From positions 62,001-126,000 of the forward strand of contig CP099604.1 of NCBI GenBank assembly GCA_024372625.1: a stretch of DNA of 64,000 nucleotides, read 5' to 3'. The DNA is from Comamonadaceae bacterium OTU4NAUVB1 (GTDB taxonomy: Bacteria; Pseudomonadota; Gammaproteobacteria; Burkholderiales; Burkholderiaceae_C). The number at the start of each line of letters is the position of its first letter. Position 1 is the stretch's first letter. Made by a program: the position numbers and the translations under genes. The notes beneath the pieces were generated by a model. That model was not told the origin of the DNA, did no database searches, and worked only from the letters and a program-made list of their open reading frames with translations. Below, in pieces: positions 42,446 to 51,749 of this stretch.

Positions 42446-43432
42446 ATGACCACCTTCACCCGTCGCGCGGTGGGCACCGCGCTGGGCCTGCTGGCACTCT
42501 GCACGGTGGCCCCGGCCGCCCTGGCGCAAGCCACGGCCTATCCGTCCAGGGCCGTCAGGATCGTGGTGCCGTATTCGCCCGGCGGCACCAACGACAGCGT
42601 GGCGCGGCTGCTGGCGCAGCAACTGGGCGAGCGGATGGGCCAGCCCTTCATCGTCGAGAACAAGCCCGGGGCGTCGGGCAACCTGGGCGCCGAACTCGTG
42701 GCGCGCGCGCCCGCCGACGGCTACACGCTGCTGCTGGTGACCATGGGCCACACCATCCATCCGTCCCTCTACAAGAACCTGCGCTACGACATCCGCACCG
42801 ACCTCGTCCCGGTGACCTCGCTCACCAGCGGTCCGGCGCTGGTCATGGTCAACCCGGGCCTCGGCATCAACAGCGTCAAGGACCTGATCGCGCGCGCCAA
42901 GGCCAAACCGGGCGAGCTGAACTTCTCGTCCGCGGGCAACGGCTCCTCCACGCACCTGGGCACCGAATACCTCAGCGAACTCGCCGGCATCAAGATGACG
43001 CACATCCCGTTCAACGGCAGCGCGCCGGCCATGATGGACGTCATCGCCGGCAACTCGCAGGTGGTGATGGACATGATGTTCTCCGCCACGCCGCAGGTGA
43101 AAGGGGGCAAGCTCAAGGCGATCGCGCAGACCGGCGCCACGCGCTCGCCGAGCATGCCGGACGTGCCCACCGTGGCGGAGTCGGGTCTGCCGGGCTTCGA
43201 GGTGTCGGTGTGGAACGGCCTGATGGCGCCGGCGGGCACCCCCAGGGACGTGATCGCCAGGCTCAACGCCGAAATCCGGCGCGAGCTCGCCACCCCGGAG
43301 TTCAAGGAGCGTCTGGCGGCCCAGGGCTACGAGCCCGCCGGGTCCACGCCCGAGCAGTTCGGCCAGCGCATCGCCGCCGACATCGACCGCTGGGCCAAGG
43401 TGGTCAGGAGCTCGGGCGCCAAGGCCGAGTGA
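42446..43432 (+). CDS. Bug/TctC family receptor, acyl-CoA cluster
   Basis: The product has 328 residues. Signal peptide ends near ALAQA (about 28). The mature domain shows YPSRAVRIVVPYSPGGTNDSVAR, GQPFIVENKPGASGNLGAELVARAPADGYTLL and MTHIPFNGSAPAMMDVIAGNSQVV, all standard Bug blocks. A ribosome site (CAGGAGA) lies 8 bases before the ATG. It probably recognises the carboxylic acid degraded by the enzymes encoded after it; the acyl-CoA synthetase gene follows by 35 bp. Confidence 0.93.
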   Translation: MTTFTRRAVGTALGLLALCTVAPAALAQATAYPSRAVRIVVPYSPGGTNDSVARLLAQQLGERMGQPFIVENKPGASGNLGAELVARAPADGYTLLLVTMGHTIHPSLYKNLRYDIRTDLVPVTSLTSGPALVMVNPGLGINSVKDLIARAKAKPGELNFSSAGNGSSTHLGTEYLSELAGIKMTHIPFNGSAPAMMDVIAGNSQVVMDMMFSATPQVKGGKLKAIAQTGATRSPSMPDVPTVAESGLPGFEVSVWNGLMAPAGTPRDVIARLNAEIRRELATPEFKERLAAQGYEPAGSTPEQFGQRIAADIDRWAKVVRSSGAKAE

Positions 43433-43467
43433 GCGCCGTGCATCCCTCACCTTCCACGAAATCGCCC

Positions 43468-45615
43468 ATGTCCGCACATCCCGCGCTCAGCCGCCTGCTG
43501 CACCCCCGTTCCGTCGCCGTCGTCGGCGCGTCCGACGACCCGCTGCGCATCGGCGGACGCCCCATCGCCTACATGCGGCAGCAGGGGTTCCAGGGTCGGT
43601 TGATGCCCGTCAACCCCAATCGCCCGCAGATCCAGGGCCTGCCGGCCTTCGCCAGCGTGGCCGACCTGCCGGAGACGCCGGACGTGGCCATCGTCGCGGT
43701 GGCCGCCCGGCTCGCGCCGCAGGTGGTCGCCGACCTGGGGGCGCGCGGCACGCAGGCGGCCATCGTGTTCTCCGCCGGCTTCGCCGAGATGGGCCCCGAG
43801 GGCGCCGCGCTGGAGCACCGGATGCTGGCGGCCGCGCGGTCGAGCGGGGTGCGCCTGCTGGGGCCCAACTCGCTGGGCGTGCTCAGTCCGCGCCTGGGCT
43901 TCTACGGAAGTTTCACCTCGGTGGTCGAGATGGGCTTTCCCGACGCCGGGCGCGTGGGCATCGCCAGCCAGTCCGGCGCGTACGGCAGCCACATCCTGGG
44001 GCTCGCGCGCGAGTTCGGCATCGGGGTCTCGTCGTGCGCGATGAGCGGCAACGAGAGCGACATCACCCTCGGCGAGCTGGTGCAGGCCTTCGTCGACGAT
44101 GGCGACACCGATGTCATCGCCGTCTACTCCGAGGGCGTCCGCGACGGCGCGCGCCTGCTCGCGGCGCTGGAGGCGGCGCGCCGCGCGCGCAAGCCGGTGG
44201 TGATGATGAAGGTCGGCACCAGCGCCGTGGGCAGTGCGGCGGCCCAGTCGCACACCGCCTCCATCGCCGGCAACGACGCCGTGACCGACGCCGTGCTGGC
44301 CGACCACGGCGTGGTGCGCGCGCGTTCCACCGAACACATGCTCGACGTCGCCCGCCTGGCCACGCGGCGCATCTACCCGGTGGGCAATTCCCTGGGCGTG
44401 ATCACCGTGAGCGGCGGCGCCGGCGTGATCGTCTCGGACGCGGCAGAGACCGTCGGCCTGGCCATGCCCGAGATGCCCGCCGCGGCGCAACAGCACCTGA
44501 GGGCGCTCATCCCCTTCGCCGCGCCGCGCAACCCCGTGGACTGCACCGCGCAGTTCATGAACGACCTGAGCATCGCGGGCCGCTTCACCGAAGCCGTGGT
44601 GCAGGAGGGCGGCTACCAGTCCATCCTGGGCTTCTTCACCTACACGGTAGGCGCGGCGTCGATCGCCGACGGACTGCGCGCGCAGCTCAAGGCGGTGCGA
44701 GACCGCCACCCCGACCGGCTGTTCGTGCTGTGCATCCTGGCCTCCAGGGAGCGCGTGCGCCAGTACGAGGCCGATGGTTTCACCGTGTTCGAGGACCCGG
44801 CCCGCGCCGTCGTCGCCATCGAGGCCATGGGCCGCTTCGGGGAAGCCTTCGCGCGCCGGCCGGGTCGCGCCGCCCCCGTGGTGGCATGGGTCGCGCTGCC
44901 GGCGGAGACGCCCAGCGAAGCCGAGGCCAAGCACGTGCTGGGCGAGGCCGGCATCGCGGTGGCGCCCGAGCGGACCTGCGCCACCGCCGACGCGGCGGTG
45001 GCCGCCGCCGAGGCGCTGGGCTGGCCCGTGGTCATGAAGATCCTGTCGCCCGACATCCTGCACAAGTCCGAGATCGGCGGCGTGCTGCTGGACGTGGCCG
45101 ATGCCGACGCGGTGCGTGCCGGTTTCGCCACGCTGATCGAACGCGGCCGGCAGGCCGTGCCTACGGCGCGCATCGAGGGCGTGCTGGTGGCCAAGCAGCT
45201 CGGCGGCGGCGTCGAGTGCATCCTGGGCATCCAGCGCGACCCGGTGTTCGGGCCGGTGGCGATGTTCGGGCTGGGCGGCATCTTCGTCGAGGTGATGAAG
45301 GACGTCGTGCTGCACCAGTGCCCGTTCGGCGAGGACGTGGCCGAGCGGATGATCCGCTCGATCAAGGGCGCGCCGCTGCTGCTGGGCGCGCGCGGCAAGC
45401 CGCCGGTGGACGTGAAGGCGCTCGCGGCGATGCTCTCGCGCCTGTCGGTGTTCGCGCACCGGGCGGGCGAACGCCTGCAGTCGATCGACCTGAACCCGGT
45501 GTTCGCGTTGCCCGACGGCCAGGGCGCCTACGCCGCGGACGCCGTCCTGTCGCTGCTGCCGATCGCGCCGGCGGGCGGGGCGGCGGTGGCGCCCGGCGAA
45601 GCGGTGGTCGCATGA
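43468..45615 (+). CDS. acyl-CoA synthetase, NDP-forming type (acetate-CoA ligase family)
   Basis: The product has 715 residues, a fused alpha-beta form. CoA-binding Rossmann domain about 8-100 (SVAVVGASDD), succinyl-CoA ligase-like domains about 150-460 with the phospho-acceptor His262 (QSHTASIAGND), and a C-terminal ATP-grasp domain about 485-700 (WPVVMKILSPDILHKSEIGGVLL; GGVECILGIQRDPVFGPVAMFGLGG). It makes an acyl-CoA from a free acid with ATP, forming ADP and phosphate. First enzyme of the cluster after the Bug receptor; the stop overlaps the next start (ATGA). Confidence 0.92.
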   Translation: MSAHPALSRLLHPRSVAVVGASDDPLRIGGRPIAYMRQQGFQGRLMPVNPNRPQIQGLPAFASVADLPETPDVAIVAVAARLAPQVVADLGARGTQAAIVFSAGFAEMGPEGAALEHRMLAAARSSGVRLLGPNSLGVLSPRLGFYGSFTSVVEMGFPDAGRVGIASQSGAYGSHILGLAREFGIGVSSCAMSGNESDITLGELVQAFVDDGDTDVIAVYSEGVRDGARLLAALEAARRARKPVVMMKVGTSAVGSAAAQSHTASIAGNDAVTDAVLADHGVVRARSTEHMLDVARLATRRIYPVGNSLGVITVSGGAGVIVSDAAETVGLAMPEMPAAAQQHLRALIPFAAPRNPVDCTAQFMNDLSIAGRFTEAVVQEGGYQSILGFFTYTVGAASIADGLRAQLKAVRDRHPDRLFVLCILASRERVRQYEADGFTVFEDPARAVVAIEAMGRFGEAFARRPGRAAPVVAWVALPAETPSEAEAKHVLGEAGIAVAPERTCATADAAVAAAEALGWPVVMKILSPDILHKSEIGGVLLDVADADAVRAGFATLIERGRQAVPTARIEGVLVAKQLGGGVECILGIQRDPVFGPVAMFGLGGIFVEVMKDVVLHQCPFGEDVAERMIRSIKGAPLLLGARGKPPVDVKALAAMLSRLSVFAHRAGERLQSIDLNPVFALPDGQGAYAADAVLSLLPIAPAGGAAVAPGEAVVA

Positions 45616-46511
45616 CGTCCGACGCCCCGACCCCGGTGGTCGCGCGGCTCGATCCCCGGGCGCTGCTGGCACGCGGCTTCGAGCCCGTCGAGCAGCGCTA
45701 CGGCGAGCGCGACAGCATCCTCTACGCGCTCGGCTGCGGCCTGGGCGGCGACGCGATGGACGAGGGCCCGCTGCGCTACGTCTACGAAGGCGCCGCCGGT
45801 GGACTTCGGGCACTGCCCACCTTGATCAACGTGCTGGGCTACGGCGGCTTCTGGGCCGACCGGCCGGACACCGGCATCACCTGGCGCCGGCTCGTGCATG
45901 CCGAGCAGGCGATCGTGCTGCACCGCCCGCTGGCGGCGCGGGGGCACGTCGTCGGCCGCAACCGCGTGACCGGCCTGCACGACAAGGGCGCCGGGAAGGG
46001 CGCGCTGATGGTCCAGCAACGCGAGGTGACCGACGCCACGAGCGGCGAGCCGCTCGCCACCGTCACGCAGACCACCATGCTGCGCGCGGACGGCGGCTTC
46101 GGCGGCGCGCACGGCACGCCCCTGGCGGCCCCGCACGCCGTGCCCGACCGCGCGTCCGATGCGGTCTGCGACCTGCCGACGTCCCCGCGCGCCGCGCTGC
46201 TCTACCGCCTGAGCGGAGACTTCAATCCGCTGCATGCCGATCCGGCCGTGGCGCGGACGGCGGGGTTCCCGCGCCCCATCCTGCATGGCCTGGCGACCAT
46301 GGGCGTGGCCCTGCATGCCGTGCTGAGGACGCTGCTGGGCTACGACGCCGGCGACGTGCGCGGGATGCGCGTGCGCTTCGTGGCGCCGGTGCTGCCCGGC
46401 GAGACGCTGCGCACCGAGCTGTGGCGCGATGGCGCGGTGGTGTCGCTTCGGACGACGGCGCTGGCGCGCGGCGTGGTCGTGCTCGGCGCGGGCCGCGTCG
46501 ACCTGGCCTGA
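45612..46511 (+). CDS. MaoC-type enoyl-CoA hydratase 2 (double hot-dog)
   Basis: The product has 299 residues, the length of a full hydratase 2 with an N-terminal non-catalytic and a C-terminal catalytic hot-dog domain. The catalytic motif is clear: LYRLSGDFNPLHADPAVARTAGF then PILHGLATMG, close to the YRLSGDxNPLHxDP pattern of eukaryotic multifunctional enzyme 2. Such enzymes hydrate trans-2-enoyl-CoA to (3R)-hydroxyacyl-CoA. Start overlaps the synthetase stop. The following SDR could oxidise the (R)-alcohol. Bulky or branched acyl chains are usual for this enzyme class. Confidence 0.88.
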   Translation: MTSDAPTPVVARLDPRALLARGFEPVEQRYGERDSILYALGCGLGGDAMDEGPLRYVYEGAAGGLRALPTLINVLGYGGFWADRPDTGITWRRLVHAEQAIVLHRPLAARGHVVGRNRVTGLHDKGAGKGALMVQQREVTDATSGEPLATVTQTTMLRADGGFGGAHGTPLAAPHAVPDRASDAVCDLPTSPRAALLYRLSGDFNPLHADPAVARTAGFPRPILHGLATMGVALHAVLRTLLGYDAGDVRGMRVRFVAPVLPGETLRTELWRDGAVVSLRTTALARGVVVLGAGRVDLA

Positions 46512-46591
46512 CGGGCACCGCCCGCGCGTCCGAACCCCACGACCCGACAACCCGACAACCCGACAACGAACACATCGAAGGAATCGCCATC

Positions 46592-47341
46592 ATGGATCTG
46601 CAGATCAGGGACAAGGTCGCCATCGTCACGGGCTCCGCGCGCGGCCTGGGCGCCGCCACGGCACGCCGGCTGGCCGAGGAGGGCGCGCACGTCGTCGTCA
46701 CCGACATCCTGCGCGAGCAGGCCGAGGCCACCGCCGCCGCGCTGGTCGCCGACGGCCTGTCGGCCCATTGCGTCGTCGCCGACATCACCAAGGCCGCCGA
46801 GGTGCAGGGGCTGGTGGACGAGACGGTGGCGCGCTTCGGCGGTGTCCACATCCTCGTGAACAACGCCGGTTTTCCCCGCGACCGCTACCTGGTCAAGATG
46901 AGCGAGGACGACTGGGACCTGGTGATGGAGGTGATGCTCAAGGGCGCCTTCCTGGCCAGCAGGGCGGTGATGCCCCGTTTCATCGAACAGGGTTGGGGCC
47001 GCATCGTCAACATCAGCTCGCGCGCGCACTTCGGCAATCCGACGCAGGCCAACTACTCGGCCGCCAAGGCCGGGCTGATCGGCATGGCCAAGGCGCTGGC
47101 GATCGAGGAGGGACGCTACGGCGTCACGGTGAACTGCGTGGCCCCGGGCTTCATGGAGACCGAGATGGTGCAGGCGCTCGCCACCTACGAGACCATCAAG
47201 GAACGCGCCGTGGCCCTGCAGCCGATCAAGCGCGTGGGCAAGCCGGCGGACATCGCCGACGCCGTGGCGTTCCTGGCCTCGGAGCGCGCCGGCTTCATCA
47301 CCGGCGAGGTGCTGCACGTGACCGGTGGCCGCTATGGCTGA
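46592..47341 (+). CDS. SDR family 3-hydroxyacyl-CoA dehydrogenase (FabG-like)
   Basis: The product has 249 residues. TGSARGLG at 14-21, NNAG at about 90, and Ser..Tyr..Lys in NISSRAHFGNPTQANYSAAK. It ends in a FabG-like VAFLASERAGFITGEVLHVTGGRYG. Close to FabG and to 3-hydroxyacyl-CoA dehydrogenases, it probably oxidises a 3-hydroxyacyl-CoA made by the hydratase encoded just before. GAAGGAA is a ribosome site upstream; three CCCGACAA tandem octamers (46543-46566) lie in the gap before. The end overlaps the enoyl-CoA hydratase start by 8 bp. Confidence 0.88.
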   Translation: MDLQIRDKVAIVTGSARGLGAATARRLAEEGAHVVVTDILREQAEATAAALVADGLSAHCVVADITKAAEVQGLVDETVARFGGVHILVNNAGFPRDRYLVKMSEDDWDLVMEVMLKGAFLASRAVMPRFIEQGWGRIVNISSRAHFGNPTQANYSAAKAGLIGMAKALAIEEGRYGVTVNCVAPGFMETEMVQALATYETIKERAVALQPIKRVGKPADIADAVAFLASERAGFITGEVLHVTGGRYG

Positions 47342-48152
47342 GTTCGTGCGCTGCGAGGTGACGGCCGGCGTCGCCGTCCTGACGCTGGACAACCCGCCCT
47401 TGAACGTCGTGTGCCGGGGCCTGACGCAGGCGCTGGACCGCGCCCTCGACGCCGTCGAGGCCGACGCGTCGGTGCGCGCGGTGGTGGTGACGGGCGCGAG
47501 CGACCGCGCCTTCTGCGCGGGCTCGGACATCGCCGAGTTCCAGCCCCTGATGACGCCGGGCCGCATCGGTCCGGAGAAGCTGGCGCTGCAGCACCGCGTG
47601 TTCGGCCGGCTCGACGACCTGGCGAAGCCGACCGTCGCGGCGCTCAACGGCCTGGCCTTCGGCGGCGGGCTGGAGATCGCGGTGTGCTGCGACCTGATCG
47701 TGGCCGACGAGACGGCGCGCCTCGCGCTGCCCGAGATCAAGCTGGGCGTCTTTCCCGGCAGCGGCGGCGCGGTGCGCGTCACCCGCCGCGTGGGCGAAGG
47801 GCGCGCCAAGGAGCTGATGTTCCTCGGCGAGCCGATCGACGCGGCCACGGCGCTGGCCTGGGGCCTGATCAACCGCGTCGCGCCGCGCGGCACCGCGCTG
47901 GCGGCCGCCCTGGCGCTGGCGACCACGCTGGCCCTGCGGCCGCCCCTGGCGCTGGCGCTGTGCAAGCGCGCCATCGACCTGAGCTTCGATCTCACGGAGG
48001 ACGCGGCCATCGCCGCCGCGCTGCCGCTGTCCGAACGGGTCTTCACCTCGGCCGAGTCCAGGGAAGGCGTGCGCGCCTTTCTGGCCCGGGAGACGCCGCG
48101 GTTTCCCGACTTCCGCATTCCCGCCGGTGCCCCCGGTGCCTTGAAAGACTGA
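47334..48152 (+). CDS. enoyl-CoA hydratase/isomerase family (crotonase)
   Basis: The product has 272 residues. Oxyanion-hole segments ASDRAFCAGSDI (55-66) and NGLAFGGGLEIAVCCD (105-120) are clear. Both catalytic acids of true hydratases are present, Glu114 (GGGLEIA) and Glu134 (LPEIKLG). So it can hydrate enoyl-CoA, giving (3S)-hydroxyacyl-CoA, opposite in stereochemistry to the MaoC enzyme of the same operon, or may cleave or isomerise a later intermediate. Overlaps the SDR by 8 bp and precedes the thiolase by 4 bp. Confidence 0.9.
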   Translation: MAEFVRCEVTAGVAVLTLDNPPLNVVCRGLTQALDRALDAVEADASVRAVVVTGASDRAFCAGSDIAEFQPLMTPGRIGPEKLALQHRVFGRLDDLAKPTVAALNGLAFGGGLEIAVCCDLIVADETARLALPEIKLGVFPGSGGAVRVTRRVGEGRAKELMFLGEPIDAATALAWGLINRVAPRGTALAAALALATTLALRPPLALALCKRAIDLSFDLTEDAAIAAALPLSERVFTSAESREGVRAFLARETPRFPDFRIPAGAPGALKD

Positions 48153-48156
48153 GAAC

Positions 48157-49353
48157 ATGAAACGCGCAGCCATCGTCTCGCCCCTCCGCACGCCCATCGG
48201 TGCCTTCGGCGGGGGTCTGAGGACCGTGCCCGTGGAGGAACTCGGCGCGACCGTCGCCCGGGCCATCGTCGAGCGCACCGGCCTCGACCCGGCCCGCATC
48301 GAGGACGTCGTCTTCGGCCATTCGTACATGAACGGCGAGGTGCCCTGCACCGGCCGCTGGATCGCGCTGCAGGCGGGTTTCCCGATCGGCGTGGCGGGCA
48401 TGCAGCTCGACCGCCGCTGCGGCAGCGGCCTGCAGGCCATCGCGACGGCCGCCATGATGGTGCAGACCGGCGTGGCCGACGTGGTCATGGCCGGCGGCGT
48501 CGAGAGCATGAGCAACGTCGAGTACTACACCACCGACATGCGCTGGGGCAAGCGCGCGGGCACGGTCGCATTCCACGACCGGCTGGAGCGTGGCCGCGAG
48601 CGTTCGCAGCCCGAATCGCGCTTCGGCAGGATCAGCGGAATGATCGAGACGGCCGAGAACCTGGCGCGCGACCACGGCATCAGCCGGGAGGCATCCGACG
48701 CCTTCGCGCTGCGCAGCCACCAGCGCGCCGCCGCCGCCTGGGCGTCGGGCAAGTTCGCCCAGGAGGTGGTGCCGGTGGACGTGCCCCAGCGCAAGGGCGA
48801 CCCGGTGCGGGTGGAACGCGACGAGGGCATCCGCGGCGACCTCACGCTGGAACAGCTGGCCAGGCTCCGACCGATCGCCAAGGGCGGCGTCGTCACCGCC
48901 GGCAACGCCTGCCAGCAGAACGACGCGGCGGCGGCCTGCCTGATCGTGGCCGAGGACCGGCTCGAGGCGCTCGGCCTCACGCCCATCGGCTACCTGCACA
49001 GCTGGGCGGCGGCCGGCTGCGAGCCCTCGCACATGGGGATCGGCCCGGTGCCGGCGGTGGCCAAGCTGTTCGCGCGCAACGGCCTGGGCTTCGACGACAT
49101 GGGCCTGGTCGAGCTCAACGAAGCCTTCGCCTGCCAGGCCCTGGCGGTGGCCAAGGGGTGGGGCTGGAACGATCCGGAGCGCTTCAACGTCAACGGCTCG
49201 GGCATCTCGCTGGGCCATCCGGTCGGCGCGACGGGCGTGCGCATCATGACCTCGCTGCTGCACGAGATGGACCGGCGCGGCGCGCGCTACGGCCTGGAGA
49301 CCATGTGCATCGGCGGCGGGCAGGGGCTGGCGGCGGTGTTCGAGCGCGCCTGA
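48157..49353 (+). CDS. thiolase (acetyl-CoA C-acyltransferase)
   Basis: The product has 398 residues, standard thiolase length. Nucleophile Cys88 is in DRRCGSGLQA; the second half has NVNGSGISLGHPVGATG with the catalytic His and METMCIGGGQG with the acid/base Cys. MAGGVESMSN is also diagnostic. It cleaves 3-ketoacyl-CoA with CoA to release acetyl- or propionyl-CoA, completing the beta-oxidation-like sequence of the cluster. It lies 4 bp after the crotonase gene and 5 bp before the CoA-transferase gene. Confidence 0.94.
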   Translation: MKRAAIVSPLRTPIGAFGGGLRTVPVEELGATVARAIVERTGLDPARIEDVVFGHSYMNGEVPCTGRWIALQAGFPIGVAGMQLDRRCGSGLQAIATAAMMVQTGVADVVMAGGVESMSNVEYYTTDMRWGKRAGTVAFHDRLERGRERSQPESRFGRISGMIETAENLARDHGISREASDAFALRSHQRAAAAWASGKFAQEVVPVDVPQRKGDPVRVERDEGIRGDLTLEQLARLRPIAKGGVVTAGNACQQNDAAAACLIVAEDRLEALGLTPIGYLHSWAAAGCEPSHMGIGPVPAVAKLFARNGLGFDDMGLVELNEAFACQALAVAKGWGWNDPERFNVNGSGISLGHPVGATGVRIMTSLLHEMDRRGARYGLETMCIGGGQGLAAVFERA

Positions 49354-49358
49354 CCCGC

Positions 49359-50609
49359 ATGACCTATCCCTTCCTGAACCGGCTGCGGGTCATCGAGAGC
49401 TCGGCCTTCATCGCCGCGCCCCTCGCGGGGCTGACCCTGGCTCAGCACGGCGCCGACGTGATCCGCATCGACATGATCGGTGGCGGCATCGACTACCGCC
49501 GCATGCCGCGCATGCCGCATCCCCAGGGGCGGGGCCGCAGCCTCTACTGGACGGCGCTGAACAAGGGCAAGCGCTCGGTCGCCGTCGACCTGCGCCGCCC
49601 GGAGGGCCGCGAACTGATCCAGGCGCTGGTCACCGCCCCCGGTCCCGAGGCCGGCGTGCTCCTGACCAACATCGGCACGCCCTGGCTGGACCACGGCGTG
49701 CTCGCCGGGCGGCGCGCCGACGTCGTCAGCTGCACCATCCAGGGCAACGGCGACGGCAGCACGGCGGTCGACTACACGGTCAACACGTCCACCGGCTACC
49801 CGCTGGTGACCGGCGACGGCTCCGCGCAGCGACCGGTCAATCACGTGCTGCCGGCCTGGGACATCGCCTGCGCCTACCAGGCGGCCTTCGGCATCCTGGC
49901 GGCGGTGGACCGGCGCCGGCGCACCGGCGAGGGGGCCGAGCTGAAGCTGGCCCTGTCCGACACCGCCTTCACCCTGCTGTCGCACCTGGGCGTGCTGGCC
50001 GAGGTCGAGCTCCTGAAGCAGGAGCGGCCGTCCATCGGCAACCACCTCTACGGCGCCTTCGGACGCGACTTCGCGACCGCCGACGGGCAGCGGCTGATGG
50101 TCGTGGCGATTTCGGCCGGCCAGTGGAAATGCCTGGTGTCGGCCTGCGGCATCGCGGCTGGCGTGGCCGATCTGCAGCAGCGCACGGGGCTCGACCTGTC
50201 CGACGAAGCCTGCCGTTTCGAGGCCCGCGACGCGATCGCGGACCTCCTGGTGCCCTGGTTCGCCGCGCGCGACCGGGCGTGCGCGGAGCGCGAACTGAAG
50301 GCCGGCAACGCCACCTACGGGGGCTACGACACGGTGTCGGAGCTGCTGGCGCGCGATCCGCGCTTCGACGCGTCCCGTAATCCGGTGTTCGAGCGCATCG
50401 ACACCCCCGGCGTCGGCGAGCACATCGCCGCCGGCTCGGCGCTGCGGGCGGCGGGTCTGGCGCGCGCGCCCACCGCGCCGGCCGCGCTGCTCGGCGCCCA
50501 CACCGACGAGGTCCTGCACGACGTGCTGGGCCTGGACGGCGCGGCCATCGGCCGGCTGCACGACGCCGGCGTGGTCGCCGGCACCGAAGCCGACCCCACC
50601 GTGGGATGA
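49359..50609 (+). CDS. CaiB/BaiF family CoA-transferase (class III)
   Basis: The product has 416 residues. Class III features are RVIESSAFIAAPLAGLTLAQHGADVIRID at the N-terminus, YWTALNKGKRSVAVDL, and LALSDTAFTLLSHLG with the likely catalytic Asp at about residue 190. It transfers CoA between carboxylic acids without ATP. A second activation system beside the synthetase suggests that a diacid, or a recycled intermediate such as succinate or acetate, is a partner. The ATG at 49359 is 5 bp after the thiolase stop. Confidence 0.9.
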   Translation: MTYPFLNRLRVIESSAFIAAPLAGLTLAQHGADVIRIDMIGGGIDYRRMPRMPHPQGRGRSLYWTALNKGKRSVAVDLRRPEGRELIQALVTAPGPEAGVLLTNIGTPWLDHGVLAGRRADVVSCTIQGNGDGSTAVDYTVNTSTGYPLVTGDGSAQRPVNHVLPAWDIACAYQAAFGILAAVDRRRRTGEGAELKLALSDTAFTLLSHLGVLAEVELLKQERPSIGNHLYGAFGRDFATADGQRLMVVAISAGQWKCLVSACGIAAGVADLQQRTGLDLSDEACRFEARDAIADLLVPWFAARDRACAERELKAGNATYGGYDTVSELLARDPRFDASRNPVFERIDTPGVGEHIAAGSALRAAGLARAPTAPAALLGAHTDEVLHDVLGLDGAAIGRLHDAGVVAGTEADPTVG

Positions 50610-50613
50610 AGCG

Positions 50614-51513
50614 ATGACCGCCAACGACCGGACGTCCCTGGCGGACGACCCCTGGTGCCAGGCGTGGGTGGGCCGCGAGGAACGTGCCGTCGCGGCCATC
50701 GCGCCCGAGGCCGTGGCCGCGCTGGCCGCCACGCTGGACCGTCCCGCGCCGCGCGCGGGCGATGCGCTGCCGCCGGGCTGGCAGTGGCTGTTCTTCAACC
50801 CGGTCGCGGCGCAGGCCGAACTGGGCGACGACGGCCATCCGGTGCGCACGCCGCAAGGCTTCCTGCCGCCGCTGGCGCTGCCGCGCCGCATGTGGGCGGG
50901 CAGCCGCATCCGCTACCTGGCGCCGCTGCCCGTCGGTGCCACGGCCACGCGCGTCAGCCGCATCGAACGCGTCACGCCCAAGGCCGGGCGCAGCGGCGGC
51001 ATGTGCTTCGTCACCGTCACGCACCGCATCGCCAGCGCGGGCCGCGACCGCATCGTCGAGGAGCAGGACATCGTCTACCGCGAGGCGTCGTCCGCCGCGG
51101 TGGCATCGACGACCCCCGCGGCCCCCGCGGCCCCGGACGCCGTGGCGGAGCCGGCGCGCTGGCGGCGCGCGTTGCGGCCCGACCCGGTGCTGCTGTTCCG
51201 CTATTCGGCGCTGACCTTCAACGGTCACCGCATCCACTACGACCGGCCGTACGCCCGCGAGGTCGAGCACTACCGCGACCTGGTCGTGCACGGCCCCCTG
51301 ACGGCCACCCTGCTGCAGGCGCTTGCCCGCGATGCGTGGCCCGGTCGGACGCTCGACGCGTTCGACTTCAAGGGCCTGCAACCGCTTTTCGTGGACGAGC
51401 CGCTGGCGCTGTGCGCCGACCCGGACGGTGCGGACCGCCTCGCCCTGCGCGCCCTGGCACCGGACGGCGCGACGGCCATGCGCGCGACGGCCCTTTTCCA
51501 TCCCCGGGGCTGA
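50614..51513 (+). CDS. FAS1-like/MaoC hot-dog hydratase, mesaconyl-C4-CoA-hydratase-like
   Basis: The product has 299 residues. N-terminal dehydratase-like domain about 15-150 (WQWLFFNP, LPRRMWAGSRIRYLAPL, VEEQDIVYRE) and C-terminal domain with LFRYSALTFNGHRIHYDRPYARE and VVHGPLTATLL. The pattern is that of hydratases acting on mesaconyl-C4-CoA and similar branched unsaturated C5 acyl-CoAs, where FNGHRIHYD holds the catalytic histidine. It ends the operon. With the CoA-transferase next door, a branched dicarboxylate (mesaconate, itaconate or citramalate type) is a reasonable candidate substrate. This is inference. Confidence 0.85.
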   Translation: MTANDRTSLADDPWCQAWVGREERAVAAIAPEAVAALAATLDRPAPRAGDALPPGWQWLFFNPVAAQAELGDDGHPVRTPQGFLPPLALPRRMWAGSRIRYLAPLPVGATATRVSRIERVTPKAGRSGGMCFVTVTHRIASAGRDRIVEEQDIVYREASSAAVASTTPAAPAAPDAVAEPARWRRALRPDPVLLFRYSALTFNGHRIHYDRPYAREVEHYRDLVVHGPLTATLLQALARDAWPGRTLDAFDFKGLQPLFVDEPLALCADPDGADRLALRALAPDGATAMRATALFHPRG

Positions 51514-51749
51514 ACCCGTCCAGCACCCGGCGCGCGGCGGTCGCGGCGTCCCCGGCGATCGCCGGGCCGGGTGTCGCGCCCGGCCGCGACGATGCACGGA
51601 ACCGATGTCCGATGGCCCGAAACCGCCGCCGTGGCCGGCGCCGTTCCGCCCGATTCGAATAAAATGCGGATCGGGTGGCATGCCGTTTCGGGCATTCCAG
51701 GATTTGCGCAGGTCGGGCCGCCGCGCGGTCTCGCCACGCCAGGAACCTC

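Noticed and set aside
46543-46566. Three CCCGACAA tandem octamers before the SDR gene, considered as a repeat element or CRISPR-like unit.
   Set aside because: Too short, no spacers, and found once; best seen as chance slippage in a short intergenic gap.
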